A program made the position numbers and the translations under genes. The notes beneath the pieces were generated by a model. It worked only from the letters and a program-made list of their open reading frames with translations. It did no database searches and had not been told where the DNA came from. Source: Streptomyces nigra (GTDB lineage: Bacteria > Actinomycetota > Actinomycetes > Streptomycetales > Streptomycetaceae). From it: a stretch of DNA of 64,000 nucleotides. Location: NCBI RefSeq assembly GCF_003074055.1, contig NZ_CP029043.1, positions 3,836,501 to 3,900,500 on the forward strand, given 5' to 3'. Below, piece after piece: positions 7,540 through 15,877 of the stretch. Every line of letters starts with the position of its first letter. Within the stretch, counting starts at the first letter, position 1.

Positions 7540-9230
7540 GCCTCGCGGCGCACCTCGACCACACGGAAGCGGTTGGCGACGAACGCGCCGTCGCACAGCG
7601 CCGCGTTGGCCGCGGGGTTGCCGCCCGAGCCGTGGAAGTCGGAGAACGCCGCCGTCTGGTTGACGTACACGCCGCCCGTGAGGTTCAGCGACAGCTGGGC
7701 CGCCTCGTCGAAGCAGACCTCCTGCACGGCCTCCTCGACCTCGTCGTCGGTGGTGTACGCGCCGACGGTCATCGCGCCCTTCTCGCGCACCGTGCGCCGC
7801 AGCAGCTCCACCGCGTCGGCCGACGAGTCGACGGCGACGGCGAACGACACCGGACCGAAGCACTCGCTCATGTAGGCGGCCTCGTCGTCGGGCTTGGCGC
7901 CGTCCAGCTTCACGATGACCGGGGTGCGCACCACCGCGCCCGGGAACTCCGGGTGGGTGATCTCCCGTGAGGCGAGGGCGACTTCGCCGAGACCGGGGGC
8001 GGCCTCCAGCCGGGCCTTCACGTCCGGGTTGACCAGGGCGCCGAGGAGCGCGTTGGCGCGGGCGTCGTCACCGAGGAGGCCGTCGACCGCGCGCGCGAGG
8101 TCGGCGACGACCTCGTCGTAGGTCTTGGGGCCCTGGTCGGTGCGGATGCCGTCGCGCGGGATGAGCAGGTTCTGCGGGGTGGTGCACATCTGGCCGCTGT
8201 AGAGGGACAGCGAGAACGCCAGGTTGGACAGCATCCCCTTGTAGTCGTCGGTGGAGTCCACGACGACCGTGTTGACGCCGGCCTTCTCCGTGTAGACCTG
8301 CGCCTGGCGGGCGTTGGCCTCCAGCCAGTCGCCGAACTCGGTGGAGCCGGTGTAGTCGATGATCCGGATCTCGGGGCGGGTCGCCAGGGTCTTGGCGATG
8401 CCCTCGCCGGGGCGCTCGGCGGCCAGCGCGACCAGGTTCGGGTCGAAGCCGGCCTCGGTGAGGACCTGCCGCGCGACCTGGACGGTGAGCGCGAGCGGCA
8501 GCACCGCGCGCGGGTGCGGCTTGACCAGGACGGCGTTGCCGGTGGCGAGGGAGGCGAACAGGCCCGGGTAGCCGTTCCACGTCGGGAAGGTGTTGCAGCC
8601 GATGAGCAGGGCGATGCCGCGCGGGACGGGCGTGAACCGCTTGTTCAGCGCCAGCGGGTCGCGCTTGCCCTGGGGCTTGGTCCACTCGGCGCTGTCGGGG
8701 GTGCGGACCTGCTCGACGTACGCGTAGGCCACCGCCTCCAGGCCGCGGTCCTGCGCGTGGGGGCCGCCCGCCTGGAGCGCCATCATGAACGCCTGGCCGG
8801 AGGTGTGCATGACCGCGTGCGCGAACTCGTGCGTCCGGTCGCTGATCCGCTTGAGGATCTCCAGACAGACCACCGCGCGGGTCTCGGCGCCCGCGTCCCG
8901 CCACTGCCGCATGCCGGAGCGCATGGCCGGCAGCAGCTCGTCGAGGTCCGCGTGCGGGTACTCCACGCCCAGCTCGACGCCGTACGGGGAGGTCTCGCCG
9001 CCGACCCAGCCGTCCGTGCCGGGCTGGCCGAGGTCGAGGCGGCTGCCGAGGAGGGCGTCGAAGGCGGCCTTGCCCGCCGCCGCGTCCAGGCTGCCGTTCT
9101 CCCCGTAGGCCTTGGGGTGCTCCGGGTGCGGGGACCAGTAGGCGCGGGTACGGATCGCCTCCAGGGCCTGGTCGAGAGTGGGCCGGTGCTTGGCGATCAG
9201 CTCGTGGGCGGTGAGTTCGGCGGTGGCCAT
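7524..9230 (-). CDS. paaN: phenylacetic acid degradation protein PaaN (aldehyde dehydrogenase type)
   Basis: 568 residues. An aldehyde-dehydrogenase-fold protein matching the actinobacterial PaaN family: catalytic cysteine 349 in the context SLYSGQMCTTPQN, the cofactor-side segment IDYTGSTEFGDWLE, and the Rossmann region IGCNTFPTWNGYPGLFAS. Bifunctional E. coli PaaZ is about 680 residues with a C-terminal hydratase; that domain is absent here. The likely role is oxidation of the ring-opened aldehyde or a related aldehyde in aromatic acyl-CoA catabolism. It is transcribed divergently from the 3-hydroxyacyl-CoA dehydrogenase, with a TetR-type operator between them. No paaABCDE or paaK is in the window, so its substrate here is uncertain. 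Confidence 0.85.
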   Translation of the reverse strand: MATAELTAHELIAKHRPTLDQALEAIRTRAYWSPHPEHPKAYGENGSLDAAAGKAAFDALLGSRLDLGQPGTDGWVGGETSPYGVELGVEYPHADLDELLPAMRSGMRQWRDAGAETRAVVCLEILKRISDRTHEFAHAVMHTSGQAFMMALQAGGPHAQDRGLEAVAYAYVEQVRTPDSAEWTKPQGKRDPLALNKRFTPVPRGIALLIGCNTFPTWNGYPGLFASLATGNAVLVKPHPRAVLPLALTVQVARQVLTEAGFDPNLVALAAERPGEGIAKTLATRPEIRIIDYTGSTEFGDWLEANARQAQVYTEKAGVNTVVVDSTDDYKGMLSNLAFSLSLYSGQMCTTPQNLLIPRDGIRTDQGPKTYDEVVADLARAVDGLLGDDARANALLGALVNPDVKARLEAAPGLGEVALASREITHPEFPGAVVRTPVIVKLDGAKPDDEAAYMSECFGPVSFAVAVDSSADAVELLRRTVREKGAMTVGAYTTDDEVEEAVQEVCFDEAAQLSLNLTGGVYVNQTAAFSDFHGSGGNPAANAALCDGAFVANRFRVVEVRREAQGLS

Positions 9231-9320
9231 GCGGGACCAACTCCTCGTTTCCTGAGCTCTTCGTCGAGCTCATGACCTGGGCAGAAACATGGGCAGGAAC
9301 AGGCGGTCAGAGTTAGAGTA

Positions 9321-9338
9321 ACCGAACGATCGGTCGGT
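9321..9338. promoter_or_regulatory. TetR-type operator between paaN and the 3-hydroxyacyl-CoA dehydrogenase gene
   Basis: ACCGAACGATCGGTCGGT is an 18-bp dyad in which 16 of 18 positions are self-complementary. It sits 90 nt from the paaN start and 52 nt from the dehydrogenase start, and could control both. A near-identical copy (16/18) lies at 12151-12168 upstream of bkdA. The TetR gene at 10931 is the natural candidate to bind both. Confidence 0.65.
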
Positions 9339-9390
9339 TCAAGGGGGTCCGCCGCATCTGTGGAAAACCCCGTGCGGGAGGATCGCGCCC

Positions 9391-10911
9391 ATGACAGCAC
9401 TCGACCTCAGCAGCCCCGTGGCCGTCGTCGGCACCGGCACCATGGGCCAGGGCATCGCCCAGGTCGCACTGGTGGCGGGGCATCCCGTACGGCTGTACGA
9501 CGCCGCTCCGGGGAGGGCCCGGGCCGCCGCCGACGCCATCGTCGCGCGCCTGGACCGGCTCGTCGAGAAGGAGCGGCTGAGCGGCGCCGACCGCGACGCG
9601 GCGCGGGACCGGCTGCTGCCCGCCGAGTCGCTCTCCGACCTCGCCGACTGCGCGTTGGTCGTCGAGGCCGTGCTGGAGCGCCTGGACGTCAAGCAGGAGC
9701 TGTTCCGCGAGCTGGAGGGCATCGTCGGCGAGGACTGCCTGCTCGCCACCAACACCTCCTCCCTGTCGGTGACGGCCATCGGCGGCGCGCTCGCCAACCC
9801 GGGCCGGTTCGTCGGCCTGCACTTCTTCAACCCCGCCCCGCTGCTGCCGCTGGTCGAGGTCGTCTCCGGGTTCGCCACCGACGTCACGTCGGCCACGCGC
9901 GCGTACGAGACGGCCCGCGCGTGGGGCAAGACGCCGGTCGCCTGCGCCGACACCCCCGGCTTCATCGTCAACCGCATCGCCCGGCCCTTCTACGCCGAGG
10001 CGTTCGCCGTGTACGAGGCGCAGGGCGCCGACCCGGCCACCATCGACGCCGTGCTGCGCGAGTGCGGCGGCTTCAAGATGGGCGCGTTCGAGCTGACCGA
10101 CCTGATCGGGCAGGACGTCAACGAGTCCGTGACGCACTCCGTGTGGGAGTCCTTCTTCCAGGACGTGCGCTTCACGCCCTCGCTCGCCCAGCGGCGCCTG
10201 GTCGAGTCCGGCCGGCTGGGCCGCAAGACCGGGCACGGCTGGTACGACTACGCCGACGGGACCGCCGAGCGGCCCGAGCCGCACACCGCGGAGCCCGGCC
10301 GCACCCCCGCCCACGTCGTCGCCGAGGGCGACCTCGGCCCGGCCTCCGAGCTGCTGGCGCTGATCCGCGAGGCCGGCATCCCGGTGCGCGAGGAGGAAGA
10401 GGACCACGGCACCCGGCTGGTGCTGCCGAGCGGCGGCCAGCTCGCGCTCGCCGACGGGCAGACCTCGGTGGAGTTCCGCGACGTCGTCTACTTCGACCTC
10501 GCCCTCGACTACCGCCGGGCCACCCGGATCGCCCTGTCCGCCTCCCAGGACACCTCGCCGACGACCCTCGCGGAGGCCGTCGGGCTCTTCCAGGCGCTCG
10601 GCAAGGACGTCAGCGTCATCGGCGACGTCCCCGGCATGATCGTCGCCCGGACCGTGGCACGGATCGTCGATCTGGCGCACGACGCCGTCGCCAAGGGCGT
10701 CGCCACCGAGGAGGACATCGACACCGCGATGCGCCTGGGCGTCAACTACCCGCTCGGCCCCTTCGAGTGGAGCCGCCGGCTGGGACGCAACTGGGCCTAC
10801 GCCCTCCTCGACGACCTGCACCTGCGCGATCCGTCGGGCCGCTACGCCCCGTCCCTCGCGCTGTACCGCCACGCCTACGCCTCCGACAAGCGCCAGGGCG
10901 GCTCCTCATGA
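9391..10911 (+). CDS. 3-hydroxyacyl-CoA dehydrogenase (PaaH/FadB2-like)
   Basis: 506 residues behind a GGGAGG site. It oxidises L-3-hydroxyacyl-CoA to 3-oxoacyl-CoA with NAD. The NAD-binding domain begins VAVVGTGTMGQGIAQVALVAG (a GxGxxG fold), and the catalytic region has NTSSLSVTAIGG and HFFNPAPLLPLVE. One 3HCDH C-terminal domain (about residues 185-285) contains DTPGFIVNRIARPFYAEA; a second copy near 410-500 contains DVPGMIVARTVARIVDLA. The doubled C-terminal domain and length match PaaH-type enzymes. It is followed 19 nt downstream by the TetR gene, probably in one operon. Confidence 0.9.
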   Translation: MTALDLSSPVAVVGTGTMGQGIAQVALVAGHPVRLYDAAPGRARAAADAIVARLDRLVEKERLSGADRDAARDRLLPAESLSDLADCALVVEAVLERLDVKQELFRELEGIVGEDCLLATNTSSLSVTAIGGALANPGRFVGLHFFNPAPLLPLVEVVSGFATDVTSATRAYETARAWGKTPVACADTPGFIVNRIARPFYAEAFAVYEAQGADPATIDAVLRECGGFKMGAFELTDLIGQDVNESVTHSVWESFFQDVRFTPSLAQRRLVESGRLGRKTGHGWYDYADGTAERPEPHTAEPGRTPAHVVAEGDLGPASELLALIREAGIPVREEEEDHGTRLVLPSGGQLALADGQTSVEFRDVVYFDLALDYRRATRIALSASQDTSPTTLAEAVGLFQALGKDVSVIGDVPGMIVARTVARIVDLAHDAVAKGVATEEDIDTAMRLGVNYPLGPFEWSRRLGRNWAYALLDDLHLRDPSGRYAPSLALYRHAYASDKRQGGSS

Positions 10912-10930
10912 CCCGGGAGGGCAGCACCCC

Positions 10931-11521
10931 ATGACCACTGCCAAGCGCGACACGTACACGCCGGAGACGCTGCTCTCGGTCGCCGTCCAGGTCTTCAACG
11001 AGCGGGGCTACGACGGCACCTCCATGGAGCACCTGTCCAAGGCGGCCGGCATCTCCAAGTCGTCGATCTACCACCATGTGACCGGCAAGGAGGAGCTGCT
11101 GCAGCGTGCCGTCAGCCGCGCCCTGGACGGTCTGTTCGGGATCCTCGACGAGGAGCACGCGCGCACGGGCCACGCCGCCGACCGGCTGGAGTACGTCGTA
11201 CGGCGCATGGTCGAGGTGCTGATAACCGAGCTGCCCTACGTCACGCTGCTGCTGCGCGTGCGGGGCAACACCGACACCGAGCGGTGGGCACTGGAGCGGC
11301 GCCGCGACTTCGACCACCGGGTCGCCGAGCTGCTGAAGGCGGCCGCGGCGGACGGCGAGGTGCGCGCCGACGTCGAGGTGCGCCTGGCCACCCGGCTCGT
11401 CTTCGGCATGATCAACTCGATCGTCGAGTGGTACCGGCCGGACGGGCGCGGGATGAATCAGCGCGAGGTCGCCGAGACGGTGGTCCGCCTGGTCTTCGAC
11501 GGACTGCGCAAGGCCGGCTGA
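10931..11521 (+). CDS. TetR/AcrR family regulator, candidate PaaR-type repressor
   Basis: 196 residues. The N-terminal helix-turn-helix (about residues 8-54) is typical: TLLSVAVQVFNERGYDGTSM followed by AAGISKSSIYHHVTGKEELL. The C-terminal ligand domain is compatible with an acyl-CoA-sensing KstR2/PaaR-like regulator. A GGGAGGGC ribosome-binding site precedes the ATG, and the gene follows the 3-hydroxyacyl-CoA dehydrogenase at 19 nt. It lies between two copies of a TetR-type 18-bp operator, so I infer that it represses paaN, its own operon and possibly bkdABC. The ligand (phenylacetyl-CoA or a branched acyl-CoA) is a guess. Confidence 0.85.
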   Translation: MTTAKRDTYTPETLLSVAVQVFNERGYDGTSMEHLSKAAGISKSSIYHHVTGKEELLQRAVSRALDGLFGILDEEHARTGHAADRLEYVVRRMVEVLITELPYVTLLLRVRGNTDTERWALERRRDFDHRVAELLKAAAADGEVRADVEVRLATRLVFGMINSIVEWYRPDGRGMNQREVAETVVRLVFDGLRKAG

Positions 11522-11548
11522 CCGGCGGCGGGGGCGTACGCGCGCGGG

Positions 11549-12049
11549 TCAGCCCTGGGGCTCCAGGTCCTCCTCCTCGAAGACGAGCAGGGTGCGGGTG
11601 CTGAGCACCTCCGGGATCGCCTGGAGCCGGGTGAGGACGAGCTCGCGCAGGGCCCTGTTGTCGGGGGTGTGCACCAGGAGCAGTACGTCGAAGTCGCCGC
11701 CCACCAGGGCGATGTGGGAGGCGCCGGGCAGTCGGCGCAGCTGTTCGCGGACCGTGCGCCAGGAGTTCTGGACGATCTTCAGGGTGATGTAGGCCGAGGT
11801 GCCGTGGCCCGCCCTTTCGTGGTCGACGCGGGCGCCGAAACCGCGGATGACGCCGTCCTCGACGAGGCGGTTGATCCGGGCGTAGGCGTTGGCCCGGGAG
11901 ACGTGCACCCGCTCGGCGACCGACCGGATCGAGGCACGGCCGTCCGCCTGGAGCATCTGGAGGATGTCCTGATCTATGGCGTCCAGCGGACGGGCCGGCG
12001 GCCGGACCGGGCCGTCCCCCTCGCCTTCGGCCATTTGTTCAGACTCCAT
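11549..12049 (-). CDS. bkdR: Lrp/AsnC family regulator BkdR
   Basis: 166 residues. The N-terminal helix-turn-helix begins LDAIDQDILQMLQADGRASI and contains VHVSRANAYARINRL; the C-terminal RAM/AsnC effector domain includes GGDFDVLLLVHTPDNRALRELV. Lrp-type regulators form dimers or octamers that bind DNA in response to amino acids. The gene is divergent from bkdA, the arrangement reported for the S. coelicolor bkdR gene, whose product regulates the branched-chain dehydrogenase operon and affects morphogenesis and antibiotic production. Between it and bkdA lie 175 bp that hold a TetR-type operator and two DnaA boxes. Identification rests on family plus position. Confidence 0.88.
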   Translation of the reverse strand: MESEQMAEGEGDGPVRPPARPLDAIDQDILQMLQADGRASIRSVAERVHVSRANAYARINRLVEDGVIRGFGARVDHERAGHGTSAYITLKIVQNSWRTVREQLRRLPGASHIALVGGDFDVLLLVHTPDNRALRELVLTRLQAIPEVLSTRTLLVFEEEDLEPQG

Positions 12050-12094
12050 GGCCCCCCACCCTCCTCACGTGGACGTCCTGCGTTCATTGGAGGA

Positions 12095-12116
12095 TGTGGA
12101 GAACCGTTTGTCCACA
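12095..12116. promoter_or_regulatory. pair of inverted DnaA boxes in the bkdR-bkdA intergenic region
   Basis: TTGTCCACA lies at 12108-12116 on the plus strand, and TTCTCCACA lies at 12095-12103 on the minus strand, 4 nt apart. Both fit the Streptomyces consensus (T/C)(T/C)(G/A/C)TCCACA. Binding is inferred from the motif. Confidence 0.45.
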
Positions 12117-12150
12117 GCCTGGGGGTGCCTGTAGCCAAAATGTGCCGGCG

Positions 12151-12168
12151 ACCGAACAATCGGTAGGT
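12151..12168. promoter_or_regulatory. second copy of the TetR-type operator, upstream of bkdA
   Basis: ACCGAACAATCGGTAGGT differs from the 9321 site at only 2 of 18 positions. It ends 56 nt before the bkdA start, where a repressor could occlude the promoter. The dyad symmetry is weaker (12 of 18) than in the first site. Confidence 0.55.
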
Positions 12169-12224
12169 GAGGCGCGTCACGGACGCCGCGCCTCCTGTAG
12201 CCACTCCCACGAGGAGGTGCCGTC

Positions 12225-13370
12225 ATGACGGTCATGGAGCAGCGAGGCGCGTACCGGCCATCGCCGCCGCCCGCCTGGCAGCCCCGCACGGACCCCGCGC
12301 CCCTGCTGCCCGACGCGGAGCCGTACCGCGTTCTCGGCACCGAGGCCGCCGCGAAGGCCGACCCGGATCTGCTGCGCCGGCTGTACGCCGAGCTGGTGCG
12401 CGGCCGCCGGTACAACGCGCAGGCGACCGCGCTCACCAAGCAGGGCCGTCTCGCGGTCTACCCGTCCAGCACCGGCCAGGAGGCCTGCGAGGTCGCCGCC
12501 GCGCTGGCCCTCGAGGAGCGCGACTGGCTCTTCCCGAGCTACCGCGACACCCTCGCGGCCGTCGCCCGCGGCGTGGACCCCGTCGAGGCGCTGACGCTGC
12601 TCCGCGGCGACTGGCACACCGGCTACGACCCCTACGAGCACCGCGTGGCCCCGCTGTCCACGCCGCTCGCCACCCAGCTCCCGCACGCCGTCGGGCTCGC
12701 GCACGCCGCCCGCATCAAGGGCGACGACGTGGTCGCGCTCGCCATGGTCGGCGACGGCGGCACCAGCGAGGGCGACTTCCACGAGGCGCTGAACTTCGCG
12801 GCCGTCTGGCAGGCCCCGGTCGTCTTCCTCGTGCAGAACAACGGCTTCGCGATCTCCGTCCCGCTCGCCAAGCAGACCGCGGCCCCGTCGCTGGCCCACA
12901 AGGCCGTCGGCTACGGGATGCCCGGCCGCCTGGTCGACGGCAACGACGCGGCCGCCGTGCACGAGGTGCTCGGCGAGGCCGTGCGGCGCGCCCGCGAGGG
13001 CGGCGGACCCACGCTGATCGAGGCGGTCACCTACCGCATCGACGCGCACACCAACGCCGACGACGCCACCCGCTACCGCGGCGACGCCGAGGTGGAGGCC
13101 TGGCGCGACCACGACCCGATCGCGCTCCTGGACCGCGAGCTGACCGCGCGCGGACTGCTCGACGAGGCCGGCCGGGAGGCCGCCAGGGACGCCGCCGAGG
13201 CCATGGCCGCCGACCTGCGCGAGCGCATGAACCAGGACGCGGTGCTCGACCCGGCCGACCTGTTCGCCCACGTCTACGCCGAGCCCACGCCGCAACTGCG
13301 CGAGCAGCATGCCCAGTTGCGGGCCGAACTCGACGCCGAGCACGACACCCACGGGGGTGCGCACCGATGA
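12225..13370 (+). CDS. bkdA: branched-chain 2-oxoacid dehydrogenase E1 alpha subunit (BkdA)
   Basis: 381 residues, the length I recall for S. avermitilis BkdA. E1 alpha pairs with E1 beta to decarboxylate 2-oxoisovalerate and related acids with thiamine diphosphate, passing the acyl group to the lipoyl arm of E2. The ThDP/Mg motif begins GDGGTSEGD near residue 176 and ends QNNGFAIS. The phosphorylation-loop-like region TYRIDAHTNADDATRYR and the SxxxPHAVG-type segment QLPHAVGLAHAARIKG are also present. The stop overlaps bkdB by 4 nt (ATGA). A GGAGG site precedes the ATG. Branched acyl-CoA products feed fatty acid and polyketide starters. Confidence 0.92.
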   Translation: MTVMEQRGAYRPSPPPAWQPRTDPAPLLPDAEPYRVLGTEAAAKADPDLLRRLYAELVRGRRYNAQATALTKQGRLAVYPSSTGQEACEVAAALALEERDWLFPSYRDTLAAVARGVDPVEALTLLRGDWHTGYDPYEHRVAPLSTPLATQLPHAVGLAHAARIKGDDVVALAMVGDGGTSEGDFHEALNFAAVWQAPVVFLVQNNGFAISVPLAKQTAAPSLAHKAVGYGMPGRLVDGNDAAAVHEVLGEAVRRAREGGGPTLIEAVTYRIDAHTNADDATRYRGDAEVEAWRDHDPIALLDRELTARGLLDEAGREAARDAAEAMAADLRERMNQDAVLDPADLFAHVYAEPTPQLREQHAQLRAELDAEHDTHGGAHR

Positions 13371-14371
13371 CCACCGTCGCCGTCAAGCCGGCCACCATGG
13401 CACAGGCCCTCACGCGCGCGATGCGCGACGCCATGGCCGCCGACCCGTCCGTGCACGTCATGGGCGAGGACGTCGGCACCCTCGGCGGCGTCTTCCGCGT
13501 CACCGACGGACTCGCCGAGGAGTTCGGCGAGGACCGCTGCACCGACACCCCGCTGGCCGAGGCGGGCATCCTCGGCACCGCGGTCGGCATGGCCATGTAC
13601 GGCCTGCGCCCGGTCGTGGAGATGCAGTTCGACGCGTTCGCCTACCCGGCGTTCGAGCAACTCGTCTCGCACGTGGCGAAGATGCGCAACCGCACCCGCG
13701 GCAGGATGCCGCTCCCGATCACCATCCGCGTGCCCTACGGCGGCGGCATCGGCGGCGTCGAGCACCACAGCGACTCCTCCGAGGTGTACTACATGGCGAC
13801 TCCGGGGCTCCATGTCGTCACGCCCGCGACCGTCGCCGACGCCTACGGCCTGCTGCGCGCCTCGATCGCCTCCGACGACCCGGTCGTCTTCCTGGAGCCC
13901 AAGCGGCTCTACTGGTCGAAGGCCGACTGGAACCCGGAGGAGCCGCAGTCCGTCGAACCGATCGGCCGCGCGGTGGTGCGGCGCTCCGGCCGGAGTGCCA
14001 CGCTCATCACCTACGGACCGTCCGTGCCCGTCTGTCTCGAGGCCGCCGAGGCGGCGCGCGAGGAGGGCTGGGACCTGGAGGTCGTCGATCTGCGCTCACT
14101 GGTGCCGTTCGACGACGAGACGGTCGCCGCCTCGGTGCGGCGGACCGGACGCGCGGTCGTCGTGCACGAGTCGGGCGGGTTCGGCGGCCCGGGCGGGGAG
14201 ATCGCGGCCCGGGTCACGGAGCGCTGCTTCCACCATCTGGAGGCACCGGTGCTGCGGGTGGCCGGGTTCGACATCCCCTACCCGCCGCCGATGCTGGAGC
14301 GGCACCATCTGCCCGGCGTGGACCGCATCCTGGACGCCGTCGGGCGTCTGCAGTGGGAGGCCGAGAGCTGA
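13367..14371 (+). CDS. bkdB: branched-chain 2-oxoacid dehydrogenase E1 beta subunit (BkdB)
   Basis: 334 residues, starting within the bkdA stop (ATGA). It is the transketolase beta-type partner of BkdA. Visible family motifs are GEDVGTLGGVFRVTDGLAEE, the invariant DTPLAEAGILGTAVGMAMYG, RVPYGGGIGGVEHHSDSSE and the C-terminal transketolase domain around VDLRSLVPFDDETV. The E in GEDVG contributes to the ThDP site. It overlaps bkdC by 1 nt (TGATG), giving strict coupling of the three subunits. Close in sequence to BkdG in this window, but clearly divergent. Confidence 0.93.
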   Translation: MTTVAVKPATMAQALTRAMRDAMAADPSVHVMGEDVGTLGGVFRVTDGLAEEFGEDRCTDTPLAEAGILGTAVGMAMYGLRPVVEMQFDAFAYPAFEQLVSHVAKMRNRTRGRMPLPITIRVPYGGGIGGVEHHSDSSEVYYMATPGLHVVTPATVADAYGLLRASIASDDPVVFLEPKRLYWSKADWNPEEPQSVEPIGRAVVRRSGRSATLITYGPSVPVCLEAAEAAREEGWDLEVVDLRSLVPFDDETVAASVRRTGRAVVVHESGGFGGPGGEIAARVTERCFHHLEAPVLRVAGFDIPYPPPMLERHHLPGVDRILDAVGRLQWEAES

Positions 14372-15810
14372 TGGCACAGGTGCTGGAGTTCAAGCTCCCC
14401 GACCTCGGTGAGGGGCTCACCGAGGCGGAGATCGTGCGCTGGCTGGTCCAGGTCGGCGACGTCGTCGCGATCGACCAGCCGGTCGTCGAGGTCGAGACGG
14501 CCAAGGCGATGGTCGAGGTGCCCTGCCCCTACGGCGGTGTCGTCACCGCCCGCTTCGGCGAGGAGGGCACCGAACTGCCCGTCGGCGCACCGCTGCTGAC
14601 GGTCGCCGTCGGCGCGCCGTCCCCCGATTCCTCCGGCGAGGACTCCGAGGGCTCCGGCAACGTCCTGGTGGGCTACGGCACCTCCGAGGCGCCCGCACGC
14701 CGCCGCCGCGTACGCCCGGCCGCGCCGAACGCCGGCACGAACGGCGCCGCGAGCGGCGGCACGAACACCGGCCCGAGCGCCGCACCGAACGGTGCCCCGC
14801 GCGCGGGCGCCCCGCACGCCGAACGCGTGGCACGGCCCGTCGGGACCGCCGCCGGCCACGGCACCGAGGCACCGCCCGCCGGTGAGCCGGTCCGCGAGGA
14901 CGGCCCGGTGCCCGTGATCTCCCCGCTCGTGCGCCGTCTCGCCCGGGAGAACGGCCTGGACCTGCGGGAGCTGCACGGCTCCGGACCGGACGGGCTCATC
15001 CTGCGCGCCGACGTCGAGTACGCCCTGCGGGCCGCCGAGACCCGCCGCACCGCACAGCCGACGGCCCCCGCTCCGGCGCCCGCGCCCGCGCAGGGCCCCA
15101 TCCGCTCCTCCGCGCCCGCCGCCGGTATCCGTGTGCCCCTCAAGGGTGTGCGCGGCGCCGTCGCCGACAAGCTCTCCCGCAGCCGGCGCGAGATCCCGGA
15201 CGCGACCTGCTGGGTGGACGCCGACGCCACGGAGCTGATGCGGGCGCGCACCGCGATGAACGCCGCGGGCGGGCCGAAGATCTCCCTGCTCGCCCTGCTG
15301 GCCCGGATCTGCACGGCCGCCCTCGCCCGGTTCCCCGAGCTGAACTCCACGGTCGACATGGAGGCCAGGGAGGTCGTCCAGCTGGAGCAGGTGCACCTCG
15401 GCTTCGCCGCGCAGACCGAGCGGGGCCTCGTCGTCCCGGTCGTCCGGGACGCCCACGCGCGGGACGCGGAGTCGCTGACCGCCGAGTTCGCCCGGCTCAC
15501 CGAGGCGGCCCGCGCCGGCAGCCTCACCCCGGCCGAACTGACCGGCGGCACCTTCACGCTGAACAACTACGGCGTGTTCGGCGTCGACGGCTCCACCCCG
15601 ATCATCAACCACCCGGAAGCCGCGATGCTCGGCGTCGGCCGCATCATCCCCAAGCCCTGGGTGCACGAGGGGGAGCTGGCGGTCCGCCAGGTCGTCGAGC
15701 TCGCGCTCACCTTCGACCACCGGGTCTGCGACGGCGGCACGGCCGGCGGCTTCCTGCGCTATGTGGCGGACTGCGTCGAGAACCCGGCGGTGCTGCTGCG
15801 CACCCTGTGA
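14371..15810 (+). CDS. bkdC: dihydrolipoamide acyltransferase E2 of branched-chain 2-oxoacid dehydrogenase (BkdC)
   Basis: 479 residues. Domain order: one lipoyl domain (1-78) with the lipoylated lysine 45 in VETAKAMVE, a long Ala/Pro/Gly/Asn-rich linker, a peripheral subunit-binding domain (about 186-222, ending DGLILRADVEYAL) and the catalytic acyltransferase domain with the active-site HxxxDG in TFDHRVCDGG. The catalytic core carries the acyl group from E1 to CoA. No E3 (lipoamide dehydrogenase) gene is in the operon, so E3 must be shared from elsewhere. A nested hairpin follows the stop. Confidence 0.93.
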   Translation: MAQVLEFKLPDLGEGLTEAEIVRWLVQVGDVVAIDQPVVEVETAKAMVEVPCPYGGVVTARFGEEGTELPVGAPLLTVAVGAPSPDSSGEDSEGSGNVLVGYGTSEAPARRRRVRPAAPNAGTNGAASGGTNTGPSAAPNGAPRAGAPHAERVARPVGTAAGHGTEAPPAGEPVREDGPVPVISPLVRRLARENGLDLRELHGSGPDGLILRADVEYALRAAETRRTAQPTAPAPAPAPAQGPIRSSAPAAGIRVPLKGVRGAVADKLSRSRREIPDATCWVDADATELMRARTAMNAAGGPKISLLALLARICTAALARFPELNSTVDMEAREVVQLEQVHLGFAAQTERGLVVPVVRDAHARDAESLTAEFARLTEAARAGSLTPAELTGGTFTLNNYGVFGVDGSTPIINHPEAAMLGVGRIIPKPWVHEGELAVRQVVELALTFDHRVCDGGTAGGFLRYVADCVENPAVLLRTL

Positions 15811-15843
15811 CGCACCCGTCTCGACGGGCGGCCCCCCGTGCGT
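15810..15843 (+). terminator. possible terminator after bkdC
   Basis: Nested inverted repeats: an outer ACGCAC/GTGCGT pair and an inner CCCGTC/GACGGG hairpin with a 2-nt loop. There is no U tract, so this is only a weak candidate. Confidence 0.35.
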
Positions 15844-15877
15844 TCCCTGTGATCGCGGAGGCACGCATACTCGGGGG

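Noticed and set aside
9359..9367. Possible DnaA box (TTTTCCACA on the minus strand)
   Set aside because: Third base T is outside the usual Streptomyces consensus; not listed as a box.
9313..10872. 519-codon open frame antisense to the 3-hydroxyacyl-CoA dehydrogenase gene
   Set aside because: It lies opposite a clear family gene, has low-complexity Gly/Val/Arg composition and matches no family. Such frames are common in GC-rich DNA.
12177..13364. 395-codon open frame antisense to bkdA
   Set aside because: Repetitive Val/Gly composition and no ribosome-binding site; the plus-strand frame is E1 alpha.
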